29,156 bases of DNA from an uncultured Pseudoxanthomonas sp. (GTDB taxonomy: Bacteria; Pseudomonadota; Gammaproteobacteria; Xanthomonadales; Xanthomonadaceae), in NCBI GenBank assembly GCA_937975725.1, contig CALJUL010000106.1, positions 1 through 29,156 on the forward strand. Direction: 5' to 3'. The translations under genes and the position numbers were made by a program. Each line of letters opens with the position of its first letter. The first letter of the stretch is position 1. The notes under the pieces were generated by a model that ran no database searches, was not told where the DNA came from, and saw nothing but the letters and a program-made list of their open reading frames with translations. This document shows, one piece after another, positions 1-9,112 of the stretch.

Positions 1-1
1 C

Positions 2-493
<492 letters not shown>

Positions 494-495
494 AG

Positions 496-518
496 CCCCT
501 CTCCCCTCGGGAGAGGGG
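496..518. repeat. Palindromic repeat in the glyQ-glyS gap
   Basis: A 10-bp perfect inverted repeat, CCCCTCTCCC (496-505) and GGGAGAGGGG (509-518), with a 3-base loop. It starts 2 bases after the glyQ stop codon. No T-run follows, so it is a dispersed extragenic palindrome or mRNA stabiliser more than a classical terminator. Confidence 0.7.
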
Positions 519-570
519 TTGGGGAGAGGAGCGATGGCGTCCCGATGGTTCCAGTTCCATGACTCCGCTC

Positions 571-617
571 GCCCCTCATCCGGCGCTCCGCGCCACCTTC
601 TCCCGAAGGGAGAAGGG
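571..617. repeat. Dispersed CCCTCATCCGGCGC-type palindromic repeat
   Basis: The segment reads CCCCTCATCCGGCGC, then a short GC-rich link, then CCTTCTCCC (596-604) and GGGAGAAGG (608-616) as a perfect 9-bp hairpin with loop GAA. From memory this composite is a common extragenic repeat in GC-rich gammaproteobacteria. It ends about 24 bp before the glyS start and could place a hairpin in the glyS leader. Confidence 0.65.
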
Positions 618-640
618 AACAGCACAACAGGCTTGACGAC

Positions 641-2815
641 ATGAGCGAACAAAAATCCCTGCTGGTCGAACTCGGCACCGAAGAGCTGCCGGTCAAGGCG
701 CTGCCCGGCCTGGCGCAGGCGTTCTTCGGCGGCGTGATCGCCGCGCTGGACAAGCGCGGCGTCGGCTTCGAGCGCGGCGACGCCAAGCCGCTGTACACGC
801 CGCGCCGCCTGGCGGTGCTGCTGCCGGCGGTGGACGTGGAGCAGCCCGAGCAGAAGTCCGAAGTGCTCGGCCCCTACCTCAACATCGCGCTGGACGCCGA
901 AGGCAAGCCGACCAAGGCGCTGGAAGGCTTCGCCGCCAAGGCCGGCATCGACTGGACGCGGCTGGAGCGCACCACCGACGCCAAGGGCGAGCGCTTCGTG
1001 CACCGTGCGGTCAAGCCGGGCGCCAGGACCGCCGACCTGCTGCCGGAAATCGTGCGCGAAGCCATCGCCGGCATGCCCATCCCCAAGCCGATGCGCTGGG
1101 GCGACCACGACTACGCCTTCGCCCGGCCGGTGCACTGGCTGGTGCTGCTGCTGGGCAAGGACGTGGTGGACGCGCAGGTGCTGGGCGTGACGTCAGACCG
1201 CATGAGCCGCGGCCACCGCTTCGAGCACGACAAGCCGGTGTGGATCAACCAGCCCGGCGACTACATGGACGCGCTGCGCGCCGCGCGCGTGCTGGTCGAC
1301 GCCGACGAGCGCCGCATGCGCATCGTGGCCGAAGTGGAACAGGCCGCCGCGCAGGCCGGCGGCAGCGCGCGCATCACCGACGACAACCTGGAGCAGGTGG
1401 TCTGCCTGACCGAGTGGCCGTGCGCGGTGCTGTGCAGCTTCGAGCCGGCGTTCCTGGCGGTGCCGCAGGAAGCGCTGATCGAGACGATGGAGATCAACCA
1501 GAAATTCTTCCCCGTGCTCAGCGACGGCGGCCGGCTGACCGAGCACTTCATCGGCATCGCCAACATCCAGTCGCAGGACGCGGCGGAAGTGCGCAAGGGC
1601 TACGAGCGCGTGATCCGCCCGCGCTTCTCCGATGCGAAGTTCTTCTTCGACGAAGACCTCAAGCAGGGCCTGGCGTCGATGGGCGACGGCCTGAAGACGG
1701 TGACCTACCAGGCCAAGCTGGGCACGGTGGCCGACAAGGTGGCGCGCGTGGCCGCGCTGGCCGAAGCCATCGCCGCGCAGGTCGGCGCCGATCCCGCGCA
1801 GGCGCGCCGCGCGGCGGAACTGGCGAAGAACGACCTGCAATCGCGCATGGTCAACGAGTTCCCCGAACTGCAGGGCATCGCCGGCCGCCACTACGCCATC
1901 GCGGCAGGCGAACCGAAGGAGATCGCGCTGGCCATCGACGAGGCCTACCAGCCCCGCTTCGCCGGCGACGACATCGCGCTGTCGCCGCTGGGCAAGGTGC
2001 TGGCGATCGCCGAACGGCTGGACACGCTGGCGGGCGGGTTCGCCGCCGGGTTGAAGCCGACCGGCAACAAGGACCCGTTCGCGCTGCGGCGCAATGCGCT
2101 GGGGCTGGCGCGGACGGTGATCGAGAGTGGATTCAACTTGAACCTCTGGGATCTGCTTGTAGAAGCCAATGAATCTGCGACCCAAGCACTGGCATTCACG
2201 GAGATCGACAAAAAGGCTGCCGCGACCAAGGAAGCTCGGAAGCAGGGCGTGGACGTCAAGCCCGGCTTCATTCATGGTTCGGCTCGCTCTAGTTCCCAAG
2301 ACATCCAGGATCTCTACGACTTTATCCTCGACCGCCTCCGCGGCTACTACACCGACAAGGGCGTCCCCGGCGCGCACTTCACCGCGGTAGCCGAACTGAA
2401 GCCCGCCTCGCTGTACGACTTCGACACCCGCATCGACGCCATCGGTACCTTCGCCGCGCTGCCGGAGGCCGAGGCGCTGGCCGCGGCCAACAAGCGCATC
2501 GGCAACATCCTGAAGAAGGCCGACATCGCCATCCCGAACGCGGTCGATCGTAACCTGCTGACCGACCCGGCCGAGAGCGCGCTGGCCGAGGCGGTGGAAG
2601 CCGTGCTGGGCGAGACCGACGAAGCCCTGCACCAGCACGACTACGTGACCGTGCTGAACCACCTGGCGCGGCTGCGCCCGCAGGTGGATGCCTTCTTCGA
2701 CAGCGTGATGGTCAACGCCGAGGACCCGGACGTGCGCGCCAACCGCCTCGCCCTGCTCAAGCGCCTGGCCGACCGCTTCCGCGCGGTGGCGGCCATCGAG
2801 CACCTCTCGGCCTGA
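641..2815 (+). CDS. glyS: Glycyl-tRNA synthetase beta subunit
   Basis: The 724-residue protein is the tRNA-recognising partner of GlyQ. It begins MSEQKSLLVELGTEELP, the family N-terminus, includes the conserved block TPRRLAVL near residues 50-57, and ends with a helical anticodon-binding-type region (VMVNAEDPDVRANRLALL). The ATG at 641 is the natural start because the family signature begins within a few residues. The protein is slightly longer than the roughly 690 residues usual for GlyS. The extra length lies around residues 497-565, between LNLWDLLVEA and the conserved YDFILDRLRGYY. DNA coding for that stretch (about 2125-2335) is clearly AT-richer and uses codons rare elsewhere here, such as CTT GTA and TCT AGT. 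It is in frame with no sign of inactivation. It forms an operon with glyQ. Confidence 0.96.
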   Translation: MSEQKSLLVELGTEELPVKALPGLAQAFFGGVIAALDKRGVGFERGDAKPLYTPRRLAVLLPAVDVEQPEQKSEVLGPYLNIALDAEGKPTKALEGFAAKAGIDWTRLERTTDAKGERFVHRAVKPGARTADLLPEIVREAIAGMPIPKPMRWGDHDYAFARPVHWLVLLLGKDVVDAQVLGVTSDRMSRGHRFEHDKPVWINQPGDYMDALRAARVLVDADERRMRIVAEVEQAAAQAGGSARITDDNLEQVVCLTEWPCAVLCSFEPAFLAVPQEALIETMEINQKFFPVLSDGGRLTEHFIGIANIQSQDAAEVRKGYERVIRPRFSDAKFFFDEDLKQGLASMGDGLKTVTYQAKLGTVADKVARVAALAEAIAAQVGADPAQARRAAELAKNDLQSRMVNEFPELQGIAGRHYAIAAGEPKEIALAIDEAYQPRFAGDDIALSPLGKVLAIAERLDTLAGGFAAGLKPTGNKDPFALRRNALGLARTVIESGFNLNLWDLLVEANESATQALAFTEIDKKAAATKEARKQGVDVKPGFIHGSARSSSQDIQDLYDFILDRLRGYYTDKGVPGAHFTAVAELKPASLYDFDTRIDAIGTFAALPEAEALAAANKRIGNILKKADIAIPNAVDRNLLTDPAESALAEAVEAVLGETDEALHQHDYVTVLNHLARLRPQVDAFFDSVMVNAEDPDVRANRLALLKRLADRFRAVAAIEHLSA

Positions 2816-2833
2816 CACGGCAGGCATGATCCC

Positions 2834-2858
2834 CTCCTCCCCCGCCGTGGGGGAGAGG
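2834..2858. repeat. GC-rich palindrome after glyS
   Basis: CTCCCCC (2837-2843) pairs with GGGGGAG (2849-2855) 22 bp downstream of the glyS stop. It resembles the repeat between glyQ and glyS. It may serve as a transcript 3' end hairpin, but lacks a T-run. Confidence 0.45.
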
Positions 2859-2948
2859 TGGAGCAGCAACGAACACAGCCGTTCCGCACCCGGCATCCTG
2901 AACCTCCTGCGCGTAATGTCCCCCCGGGCACGCAAGCCGCGCCCGCCG

Positions 2949-2974
2949 CATGCACGCCTTCCGCCGCGTGCATG
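2949..2974. repeat. Perfect 9-bp hairpin upstream of tamA
   Basis: CATGCACGC (2949-2957) and GCGTGCATG (2966-2974) form a perfect inverted repeat with an 8-base loop, about 100 bp upstream of the tamA start. It could be a protein operator or an RNA stem-loop; no T-run follows. The rest of the 2816-3074 gap shows no convincing gene. Confidence 0.5.
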
Positions 2975-3074
2975 GAAAGCCCGTCGCGGCGACGGATCGG
3001 ACCGCGTGAATGCAGGCCCGCACCACGGCGCCGACCCTTCACTCCGCTTAACCCGCACCGGTTATCCTGCGCGC

Positions 3075-4859
3075 ATGCGTCGATCCCCCCGACTGGCCAC
3101 CGCCCTGTACCTGCTCGCCGCCGCCGGCCCCGCCTGGGCCGCGGCCACCGTGGACAAGGTGGAGATCGTCGGGCTGGACGACGAAGCGATGATGGAGAAC
3201 GTCAGCGTCGCGCTGTCGCTGAACGACGCGCTGGGCAAGCGCCTGGGCGAATCGCGGCTGGAATACCTGCTGCAGGAAGCGGAAGCCGAAACCCGCGAGG
3301 CGCTGGAACCGTTCGGCTACTACTCGCCCACCATCGCCATCGACGCCCCGCGCGACGAGGGCGCCGAGGAAGAGCGCATCACCGTCACCGTGCGCATCCA
3401 GTTGGGCGAGCCGGTGCGCGTGCGCCGGGCCAACCTGTCGATCGAGGGCGAAGGCGGCGACGACCGCTACCTGAAGGATGACCTGGCCGCCTTCGCGCCG
3501 AGGGTGGGCGAGGTGTTCGACCACACCACCTACGAAGCCAGCAAGCTCAGGATCGTGCAGCGCCTGGCCGACCGCGGCTACTTCGACGCCGACTTCACCC
3601 ATCGCCGGGTGGAGGTGACGCGCGCCGAGCACGCGGCGGACATCGACCTGGGCTGGGTCAGCGGCATCCGCTACGACATGGGGCCGACCGTCTTCCACCA
3701 GGACAAGTTCAAGCCCGGCCTGCTGGAGAAACTGGTGTACTGGGAGGAAGGCAGCTACTTCCACCAGGGCAAGCTGGACCGCCTGCGCGAATCGCTGGTG
3801 GGGCTGGACTACTTCGCCGGCATCGACATCCAGGCCAATCCCGACAAGGCGGTGGACGGCCGCGTGCCGGTGGACGTGAACCTGACCCTGGCCAAGCGCG
3901 ACATCTACACCGCCGGCCTGAGCTACGGCAGCGAGAGCGGCGCGGGCATCCGCGCGGGCCTGGACCGCCGCTACGTCAACGCGCGCGGGCACAAGCTCTC
4001 GACCTTCCTGGACTACGCGCAGAAGCGCAAGTCGCTGCTCACCCAGTACCGCATCCCCGCGTTCAAGTGGCTGGACGGCTGGTACACGCTGGGCCTGCAC
4101 GCCAGCGACGAGCAGACCGACTACATCGACCTGCGCCACCTGGAGTTCATCGGCAGCCGCAGCGGTCAGATCAACGAGGACTGGACGGCGGTGGCCTCGC
4201 TGCACGCGCTGCGCGAGCGCTGGCGCTACGTGGAGGACGATCCGGTCACCGGCCTGCCGGACACCACCATCTCCTACGCCACGTTCACCTATCCGTCGCT
4301 GCGCGCGGACTACACCAATTCGCCGGTGGGCTCCAACCGGCCCGACCAGGTGGCCGGCTCGGTGCTGCTGCGCGGTGGGCTGGAGGGCGCCGGCTCCGAC
4401 GCCAACTTCATGCAGTTCCACCTGCGCGCACGCTGGTCGCAGCAGTACAAGACCAACAGCGCGCTGATCGTGCGCGGCGAATACGGCCACACCTTCACCA
4501 GCTCGCTGGTGGCGATGCCGCCGTCGCTGCGCTTCTTCGCCGGTGGCGACCGCAGCATCCGCGGCTACGCCTGGCGCGAAGTCGGGCCGCGCCGCGGCGA
4601 CTACGCGCTGGGCGCCAAGAACGTGGTCACCGGCAGCGTGGAATACGAGTTCTATCCCAAGGGCGGTCCCTTCGGCGGTGCGGTGTTCGTGGACACCGGC
4701 AGCGCCTTCGACGGCACCCGGCCCGACCTGAGCACCGGCGTGGGCGTCGGCTTCCGCTGGCGCTCGCCGGTGGGCCCGGTGCGGCTGGACGTCGCGCACG
4801 GCCTGAACGATCCCGACTCGCAGTTCCAGATCTACCTCAACATCGGGACCGACCTGTGA
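3075..4859 (+). CDS. tamA: TamA, Omp85-family outer-membrane translocation and assembly protein
   Basis: The 594-residue protein is the outer-membrane half of the TAM complex, which with TamB helps insert certain outer-membrane proteins and moves phospholipid between membranes. I chose ATG 3075, although the frame is open from 2826, because it opens a clean signal peptide (MRRSPRLATALYLLAAAGPAWA, about residues 1-22) followed directly by mature sequence TVDKVEIVGL. Residues 25-270 look like three POTRA domains; the rest is a 16-strand beta barrel. The Omp85 lid motif appears as GGDRSIRGYAW, with Arg496-Gly-Tyr. The final residues (IYLNIGTDL) fit a barrel C-terminal strand. Length agrees with E. 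coli TamA (about 577). tamB starts inside the stop codon region, so the two are translationally coupled. The only -10-like sequence I see (TTATCCT) lies just before the ATG, which would imply a very short leader. Confidence 0.93.
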   Translation: MRRSPRLATALYLLAAAGPAWAAATVDKVEIVGLDDEAMMENVSVALSLNDALGKRLGESRLEYLLQEAEAETREALEPFGYYSPTIAIDAPRDEGAEEERITVTVRIQLGEPVRVRRANLSIEGEGGDDRYLKDDLAAFAPRVGEVFDHTTYEASKLRIVQRLADRGYFDADFTHRRVEVTRAEHAADIDLGWVSGIRYDMGPTVFHQDKFKPGLLEKLVYWEEGSYFHQGKLDRLRESLVGLDYFAGIDIQANPDKAVDGRVPVDVNLTLAKRDIYTAGLSYGSESGAGIRAGLDRRYVNARGHKLSTFLDYAQKRKSLLTQYRIPAFKWLDGWYTLGLHASDEQTDYIDLRHLEFIGSRSGQINEDWTAVASLHALRERWRYVEDDPVTGLPDTTISYATFTYPSLRADYTNSPVGSNRPDQVAGSVLLRGGLEGAGSDANFMQFHLRARWSQQYKTNSALIVRGEYGHTFTSSLVAMPPSLRFFAGGDRSIRGYAWREVGPRRGDYALGAKNVVTGSVEYEFYPKGGPFGGAVFVDTGSAFDGTRPDLSTGVGVGFRWRSPVGPVRLDVAHGLNDPDSQFQIYLNIGTDL

Positions 4860-7800
4860 AGCGCCGGCCGCCGGACGACCTGACCCCGGAGCAGCGCGAA
4901 GCGCGCATCGCCGAGCTGCGCGCGCGCCGCAAGGCGCGCCTGCGCGTGCTGGCGATCCGCAGCGCGATCGGCTCGGCGGCGCTGCTGGTACTGCTGGGCA
5001 TCGGCCTGTACTGGCTGCTGCAGACCGTCGCCGGCCGCGACGTGCTGCTGGCGCAGATCGTGGCGCGCCTGCCGGCCGACGCCACGCTGACCTGGAAGCA
5101 GGCCGACGGTCCGCTGGCCGGTCCGCTGACCCTGCGCGGCGTCGATTTCCGCTGGGACAAGATCCGCTTCACCGCCGACGAGGTGTATCTGGAACCGGAC
5201 CTGCGTCCGCTGCTGGGCAAGCGCCTGCGGCTGGACGTGCTGCGGCTGCGCGGCGCGATGCTGGACATCCCGGCCAGCGACGAACCGTTCGAACTGCCGC
5301 ACTGGCCCGACCTGCTGCCGCAGATCGAGATGCCGCTGGCGATCCAGGCCGACCGGCTGGACGTGCAAGGGCTGCTGATCCGGCAGGACGGCGAGGCGGT
5401 CATCGACATCGAACGCGCCAGCGGCGGCATCGACGTCGGCAACGGCTATGCGCACGCCGAGAAGCTGGCCATCGCCAGCAACCGCGGCGCGTTCGGCGTG
5501 CACGGCAGCTACCAGCCGCGCCGGCAGTACCGCACCGACCTCACCGCCACCGCGGTGTTCCCCGCGCCGCGCGGGCGCACACCCGCGCGCCTGGGCCTGG
5601 TGGCGCGCGGCAACCGCGCGAAGATGGACGTGGGCCTGGCCGGTGTCGCGCCGGCGCCGCTGCGCGCCACCCTCGCCCTGCGCGGCGAGAGCAAGCCGAC
5701 GTGGAACTTCGCGGCGAAGACCGAGGCGCTGGACCTGTCGCTGCTGGGCCTGCCGGGAGACGCCGCGCCGCTGTCCTTCGACCTGGCGGCCAAGGGCGCC
5801 GGCGGCGCGGCCGATCTGCAGGGCGAAGTGCGCCAGGGCGACATCGCGGTGACGATCGAGCCCTCGCACGCGCGCATCGACGGCGAAGTGCTGACGGTGG
5901 AACCGCTGGCCGTGCGCGCCTTCGACGGCTATGCCTCGCTGCGCGGGCGCGCCGACTTCACCGTGCCGGAGAACCCGGAATTCCGCTTCGCCATCAACGC
6001 GCGCAACCTGCGCTGGGGCGCCGACCCGGAAAGCGCCATCGGCGCCGAGGGCGACTTCGGCATCGCCGGCAAGCTCGAGGACTGGGCCGCGATCGGCAAG
6101 GCCACGCTGACCCGCGGCGAGGAAAGTGCGGTGGTCGAATTCGACGGCCGCGGCGACGGCGAGCGGGCGCGGCTGGAGAAGCTGCAGGCGCGCATGCCCA
6201 GCGGCACGCTGGACGCCACCGGCAGCGTGGGCTGGTCGCCGGTGCTGGACTGGGACGTGCAGGCCACGCTGGACGGCTTCGACCCGGGCTACTTCGCCAG
6301 CGGCTGGAACGGCGACGTGTCCGGCAACCTCGCCTCGAAGGGCCGGCAGCGCGCGGACGGCGGCTTCCAGGGCACGCTGGACGTGCCCCGGCTCGGCGGC
6401 CGCCTGCGCGACCGTCCGCTCGACGCGCGCGGCCGCTTCGCGCTGGACGGCGACAGCGGCGAAGGCGAACTCGCACTCACCCTGGGCGGCAGCCGGGTGA
6501 CCGCCGAAGGCAAGGTGGGCGCCACGCTGGCGGTGCAGGCCGCCCTGCAACCGCTGCACCTGGCCGACCTGCTGCCCGGCGCCAGCGGCAGCCTGTCCGG
6601 CACGCTGCGGCTCGGCGGCGCGCGCAACGCGCCCGACGTGGATGCCGACCTGGCCGGCACGCAACTGCGCTGGAACGACTGGAGCGCCGAAACCCTCTCC
6701 CTGCGCGGGCGCCTGCCGTGGCGCAGTGGCGAGGGCGAACTGGCCCTGCGCGGCAGCGCGGTGAACGTGGGCATGGTGCTGGACAGCGTGCGCGTGGACG
6801 CGCGCGGTGCGGTGGAGGACCTGAGGCTGGACGCCGACGCGCGCAACGCCATGGGCGCGCTGGCCCTGTCGGGCAGTGCGCAGAAGCGCGGCGCCGACTG
6901 GTCGGGCGCGCTGGACACGCTGCGCGTGGCGCCGTCCAAGGGCCAGCCGTGGACGCTGCGGCAGCCCGCGCGCTACGCGCAGAAGGGCAATGCCTGGACG
7001 CTGTCGGAAAGCTGCCTGGCCTCCGGCATCGGCGGCGCGCTGTGCGCCAGCGCCGACTGGCCGCGGCAAGGGCTGAAGCTGCGCGGCGACGCGCTCTCGC
7101 TGGCGCTGGTGCAGCCGTGGCTGCCCCCCAGCAGCGGCCGCCCGCTCACCCTGCGCGGCGAGTTCACCCTGGATGCGTCGCTGCGCCCGGCGGGCAAGGC
7201 GTGGCAGGGCGAAGTGCACCTGGCCTCGCTCGACGGCGGCCTGAAGATGGGCGCCAACGCGCGCGGCGAGATCATGCGCTACGACAACTTCACCTTCGAC
7301 GCCAGCTTCGACCCGCAGCACATCCAGGGCCGGCTGGGCACCGGCTTCAAGGGCGACGGCTACGTCGACGCCACCTTCGACACCGGCTGGGATGCGTTCG
7401 CGCCGCTGAAGGGCGACCTGTATTTCCACAACTCGCGGCTGTTCTGGCTGGAGCTGTTCTCGCCGGACCTGGTACGCCCGCGCGGCAAGCTGGCCGGCCA
7501 CATCGGCCTGGCCGGCACCCGCGGCAAGCCGCTGCTGAGCGGCGAGGCCACGCTGACCGAATTCGCCGGCGAACTGCCTTCGCTCGGCATCGGCCTGGCC
7601 GAGGGCAGCGCGGACCTGGCGGCGCTGTCCGACGGCAGCGCACGCATCCAGGGCCGGCTGCGCACCGTGTCCGCCACCGGCGGCAGCGACGCCGGCGGCG
7701 TCCTCGAAGTCACCGGCACGCTGGGCTGGAACAACGACACCACGCCGCTGCAGTTCCAGGTGCGCGGCCAGAACGTGCTGGCCTCGGACACCACCGAGCT

Positions 7801-8686
7801 GCGCGCGGTGGTCTCGCCCGACCTGCAGGTCGGCTTCGCCGACAACACCATCCAGGTGCGCGGCACGGTGGGCATCCCGTCGGCGACCATCGACGTGGAG
7901 AAGCTCGACCAGGGCGTCTCCGCTTCCGAGGACGTGGTGGTGCTCGACCCGGCCGACCCCGAGCGCGCACCCAGTTCGCGCCTGGACCTGGACCTGGCGC
8001 TGGACGTGGGCGACGCGGTGACGCTGAAGGGCTACGGCCTGGACGGCAGCCTCGCCGGCACCCTCAAGGTGCGCTCGCGCCCCGGCCAGCAGATGGCCGC
8101 CACCGGCCGCCTGGACGTGGACGGCCGCTACCAGGCCTACGGGCAGAAACTGCGCATCACCCGCGGCGAACTGACCTGGAGCAACAACGCCGTCAGCGAC
8201 CCGCGCATCAACATCCGCGCCGAGCGCGAAGTGATCAGCGCCAGCGTCACCGCCGGCATCGACGTCACCGGCCGCGCCGGCCAGCCGCGCGCCCGCGTGT
8301 GGTCCAACCCGGAGATGTCCGAATCCGAGGCGCTGGCCTACCTGGTGCTGGGCCGCTCGCTCAACACCGCCAGCAGCGACGAGAGCCAGAAGATCAACGC
8401 GGCCTCGTCTGCGCTGTCGGCCGGCGCCGGCCTGCTCGCCTCGCAGCTCGGCGCCAGGATCGGCCTGGACGACGCCGGCGTGCTGGAATCGCGCACGCTG
8501 GGCGGCTCGGTGTTCGGCGTCGGCAAGTACCTCTCGCCCAAGCTGTACGTCAGCTACGGCGTGTCGATGGTCGGCTCGGGCTCGGCGGTGACGCTGAAGT
8601 ACCTGCTGCGCAAGGGCTTCGACGTCGAAATCGAATCCAGCACCATGGAAACCCGCGGCTCGCTCAACTGGCGCAAGGAAAAATAG
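4856..8686 (+). CDS. tamB: TamB, inner-membrane-anchored translocation and assembly protein
   Basis: TamB spans the periplasm as a long beta-taco groove and works with TamA. The open frame extends upstream into tamA, but GTG 4856 is the sensible start: it overlaps the tamA stop by four bases (GTGA) and gives a 1276-residue protein, close to E. coli TamB (about 1259). Residues 1-32 are charged and cytoplasmic (many Arg), residues 33-55 form one transmembrane helix (VLAIRSAIGSAALLVLLGIG), and the long remainder is repetitive, beta-rich AsmA/TamB-like sequence. The C-terminal 300 or so residues match the TamB/DUF490 domain, including SESEALAYLVLGR, and the ending VSYGVSMVGSGSAVTLKYLL and SSTMETRGSLNWRKEK. 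The C-terminal domain is the part known to contact TamA. No frameshift or composition break is visible. Confidence 0.93.
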   Translation: MKRRPPDDLTPEQREARIAELRARRKARLRVLAIRSAIGSAALLVLLGIGLYWLLQTVAGRDVLLAQIVARLPADATLTWKQADGPLAGPLTLRGVDFRWDKIRFTADEVYLEPDLRPLLGKRLRLDVLRLRGAMLDIPASDEPFELPHWPDLLPQIEMPLAIQADRLDVQGLLIRQDGEAVIDIERASGGIDVGNGYAHAEKLAIASNRGAFGVHGSYQPRRQYRTDLTATAVFPAPRGRTPARLGLVARGNRAKMDVGLAGVAPAPLRATLALRGESKPTWNFAAKTEALDLSLLGLPGDAAPLSFDLAAKGAGGAADLQGEVRQGDIAVTIEPSHARIDGEVLTVEPLAVRAFDGYASLRGRADFTVPENPEFRFAINARNLRWGADPESAIGAEGDFGIAGKLEDWAAIGKATLTRGEESAVVEFDGRGDGERARLEKLQARMPSGTLDATGSVGWSPVLDWDVQATLDGFDPGYFASGWNGDVSGNLASKGRQRADGGFQGTLDVPRLGGRLRDRPLDARGRFALDGDSGEGELALTLGGSRVTAEGKVGATLAVQAALQPLHLADLLPGASGSLSGTLRLGGARNAPDVDADLAGTQLRWNDWSAETLSLRGRLPWRSGEGELALRGSAVNVGMVLDSVRVDARGAVEDLRLDADARNAMGALALSGSAQKRGADWSGALDTLRVAPSKGQPWTLRQPARYAQKGNAWTLSESCLASGIGGALCASADWPRQGLKLRGDALSLALVQPWLPPSSGRPLTLRGEFTLDASLRPAGKAWQGEVHLASLDGGLKMGANARGEIMRYDNFTFDASFDPQHIQGRLGTGFKGDGYVDATFDTGWDAFAPLKGDLYFHNSRLFWLELFSPDLVRPRGKLAGHIGLAGTRGKPLLSGEATLTEFAGELPSLGIGLAEGSADLAALSDGSARIQGRLRTVSATGGSDAGGVLEVTGTLGWNNDTTPLQFQVRGQNVLASDTTELRAVVSPDLQVGFADNTIQVRGTVGIPSATIDVEKLDQGVSASEDVVVLDPADPERAPSSRLDLDLALDVGDAVTLKGYGLDGSLAGTLKVRSRPGQQMAATGRLDVDGRYQAYGQKLRITRGELTWSNNAVSDPRINIRAEREVISASVTAGIDVTGRAGQPRARVWSNPEMSESEALAYLVLGRSLNTASSDESQKINAASSALSAGAGLLASQLGARIGLDDAGVLESRTLGGSVFGVGKYLSPKLYVSYGVSMVGSGSAVTLKYLLRKGFDVEIESSTMETRGSLNWRKEK

Positions 8687-8740
8687 CGCGCGCGGCATGC
8701 CTGTCTTCCGGCCTGCCCGTTGCCTGCCTGTTGCCTTTCC

Positions 8741-8764
8741 GTGGGAGCGACGCGAGTCGCGGCC
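8741..8764 (+). repeat. GTAGGAGCG-family palindromic repeat, copy 1
   Basis: GTGGGAGCGACG followed by CGAGTCGCGGCC. The inner core GCGAC...GTCGC is self-complementary. One of seven related copies in this window, all outside genes or touching a gene end. Confidence 0.75.
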
Positions 8765-8880
8765 ATGAAGCATGGAAAGCCTCGACACGGATCAAAGCGG
8801 ATGGGCGCAGATGAAGCGCCGCCTGCATGGGTCTGTTTTCCCCGTGTATGCCCCTGTTCCGTGCCGTTCCGTTTCCACGG

Positions 8881-8902
8881 CCGCGGCTTGCGTCGCTCCT
8901 AC
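8881..8902 (-). repeat. GTAGGAGCG-family palindromic repeat, copy 2 (inverted)
   Basis: Read on the minus strand: GTAGGAGCGACG then CAAGCCGCGG. It is inverted relative to copies 1 and 3, so the three copies could fold into a larger structure. Confidence 0.75.
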
Positions 8903-8955
8903 AACAGCCACCACTACAGCATCGGTCTCGCGATCCGATTGGCTGATCCACTCCT

Positions 8956-8979
8956 GTAGGAGCGACGCAAGTCGCGACC
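8956..8979 (+). repeat. GTAGGAGCG-family palindromic repeat, copy 3
   Basis: GTAGGAGCGACG followed by CAAGTCGCGACC, the most regular copy in the window. Confidence 0.8.
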
Positions 8980-9077
8980 ATGAAACCCGAACGCCCATCC
9001 AGCCCATCGCGAAGCCAGGCACCGGATCGCAGCGGCGCCCGCGCCGCACGGCATTGCCGCACCGGACGCATGCGGCT

Positions 9078-9112
9078 ATCGTCGCGGTCCTGCTTCCAAG
9101 GACCGCGACGAT
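9078..9112 (+). promoter_or_regulatory. 13-bp perfect hairpin burying the Shine-Dalgarno and start codon of the S46 gene
   Basis: ATCGTCGCGGTCC (9078-9090) is the exact reverse complement of GGACCGCGACGAT (9100-9112), with a 9-base loop TGCTTCCAA. The right arm holds part of the only purine-rich ribosome site (AAGGA, 9098-9102) and the A and T of the ATG at 9111; T9077 could also wobble-pair with the G. If transcribed, the stem should block translation initiation. It could instead be a DNA operator. Which of these is real is not visible from sequence. Confidence 0.75.

Larger units (their letters stand above)
8687..9077. other. Repeat-rich intergenic region between tamB and the S46 peptidase gene
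   Basis: No gene is supported here; the reading frames that cross it are open by GC bias and lack family similarity. It holds three copies of the GTAGGAGCG palindrome family (8741-8764, 8881-8902 inverted, 8956-8979) and a GCGGATGGGCGCAGATGAAG-type repeat at about 8796-8816. The last 35 bp before the next gene form a strong hairpin described separately. Confidence 0.75.

Noticed and set aside
2826..3074. N-terminal extension of tamA by 83 codons
   Set aside because: The extension crosses a palindromic repeat, is Arg/Pro-rich and would bury the signal peptide; ATG 3075 gives a normal TamA.
4832..8788. Very long minus-strand open frame (over 1300 codons) opposite tamB
   Set aside because: A shadow of GC-rich codon bias in tamB; the translation is Arg/Ala/Gln/His-rich with no domain, and tamB itself is clearly the gene. 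The same applies to 1193-3058 opposite glyS and 3048-4799 opposite tamA.
5701..8814. Plus-strand open frame of over 1000 codons within tamB in another frame
   Set aside because: Arg/Ala/Gly-rich shadow translation with no family resemblance.
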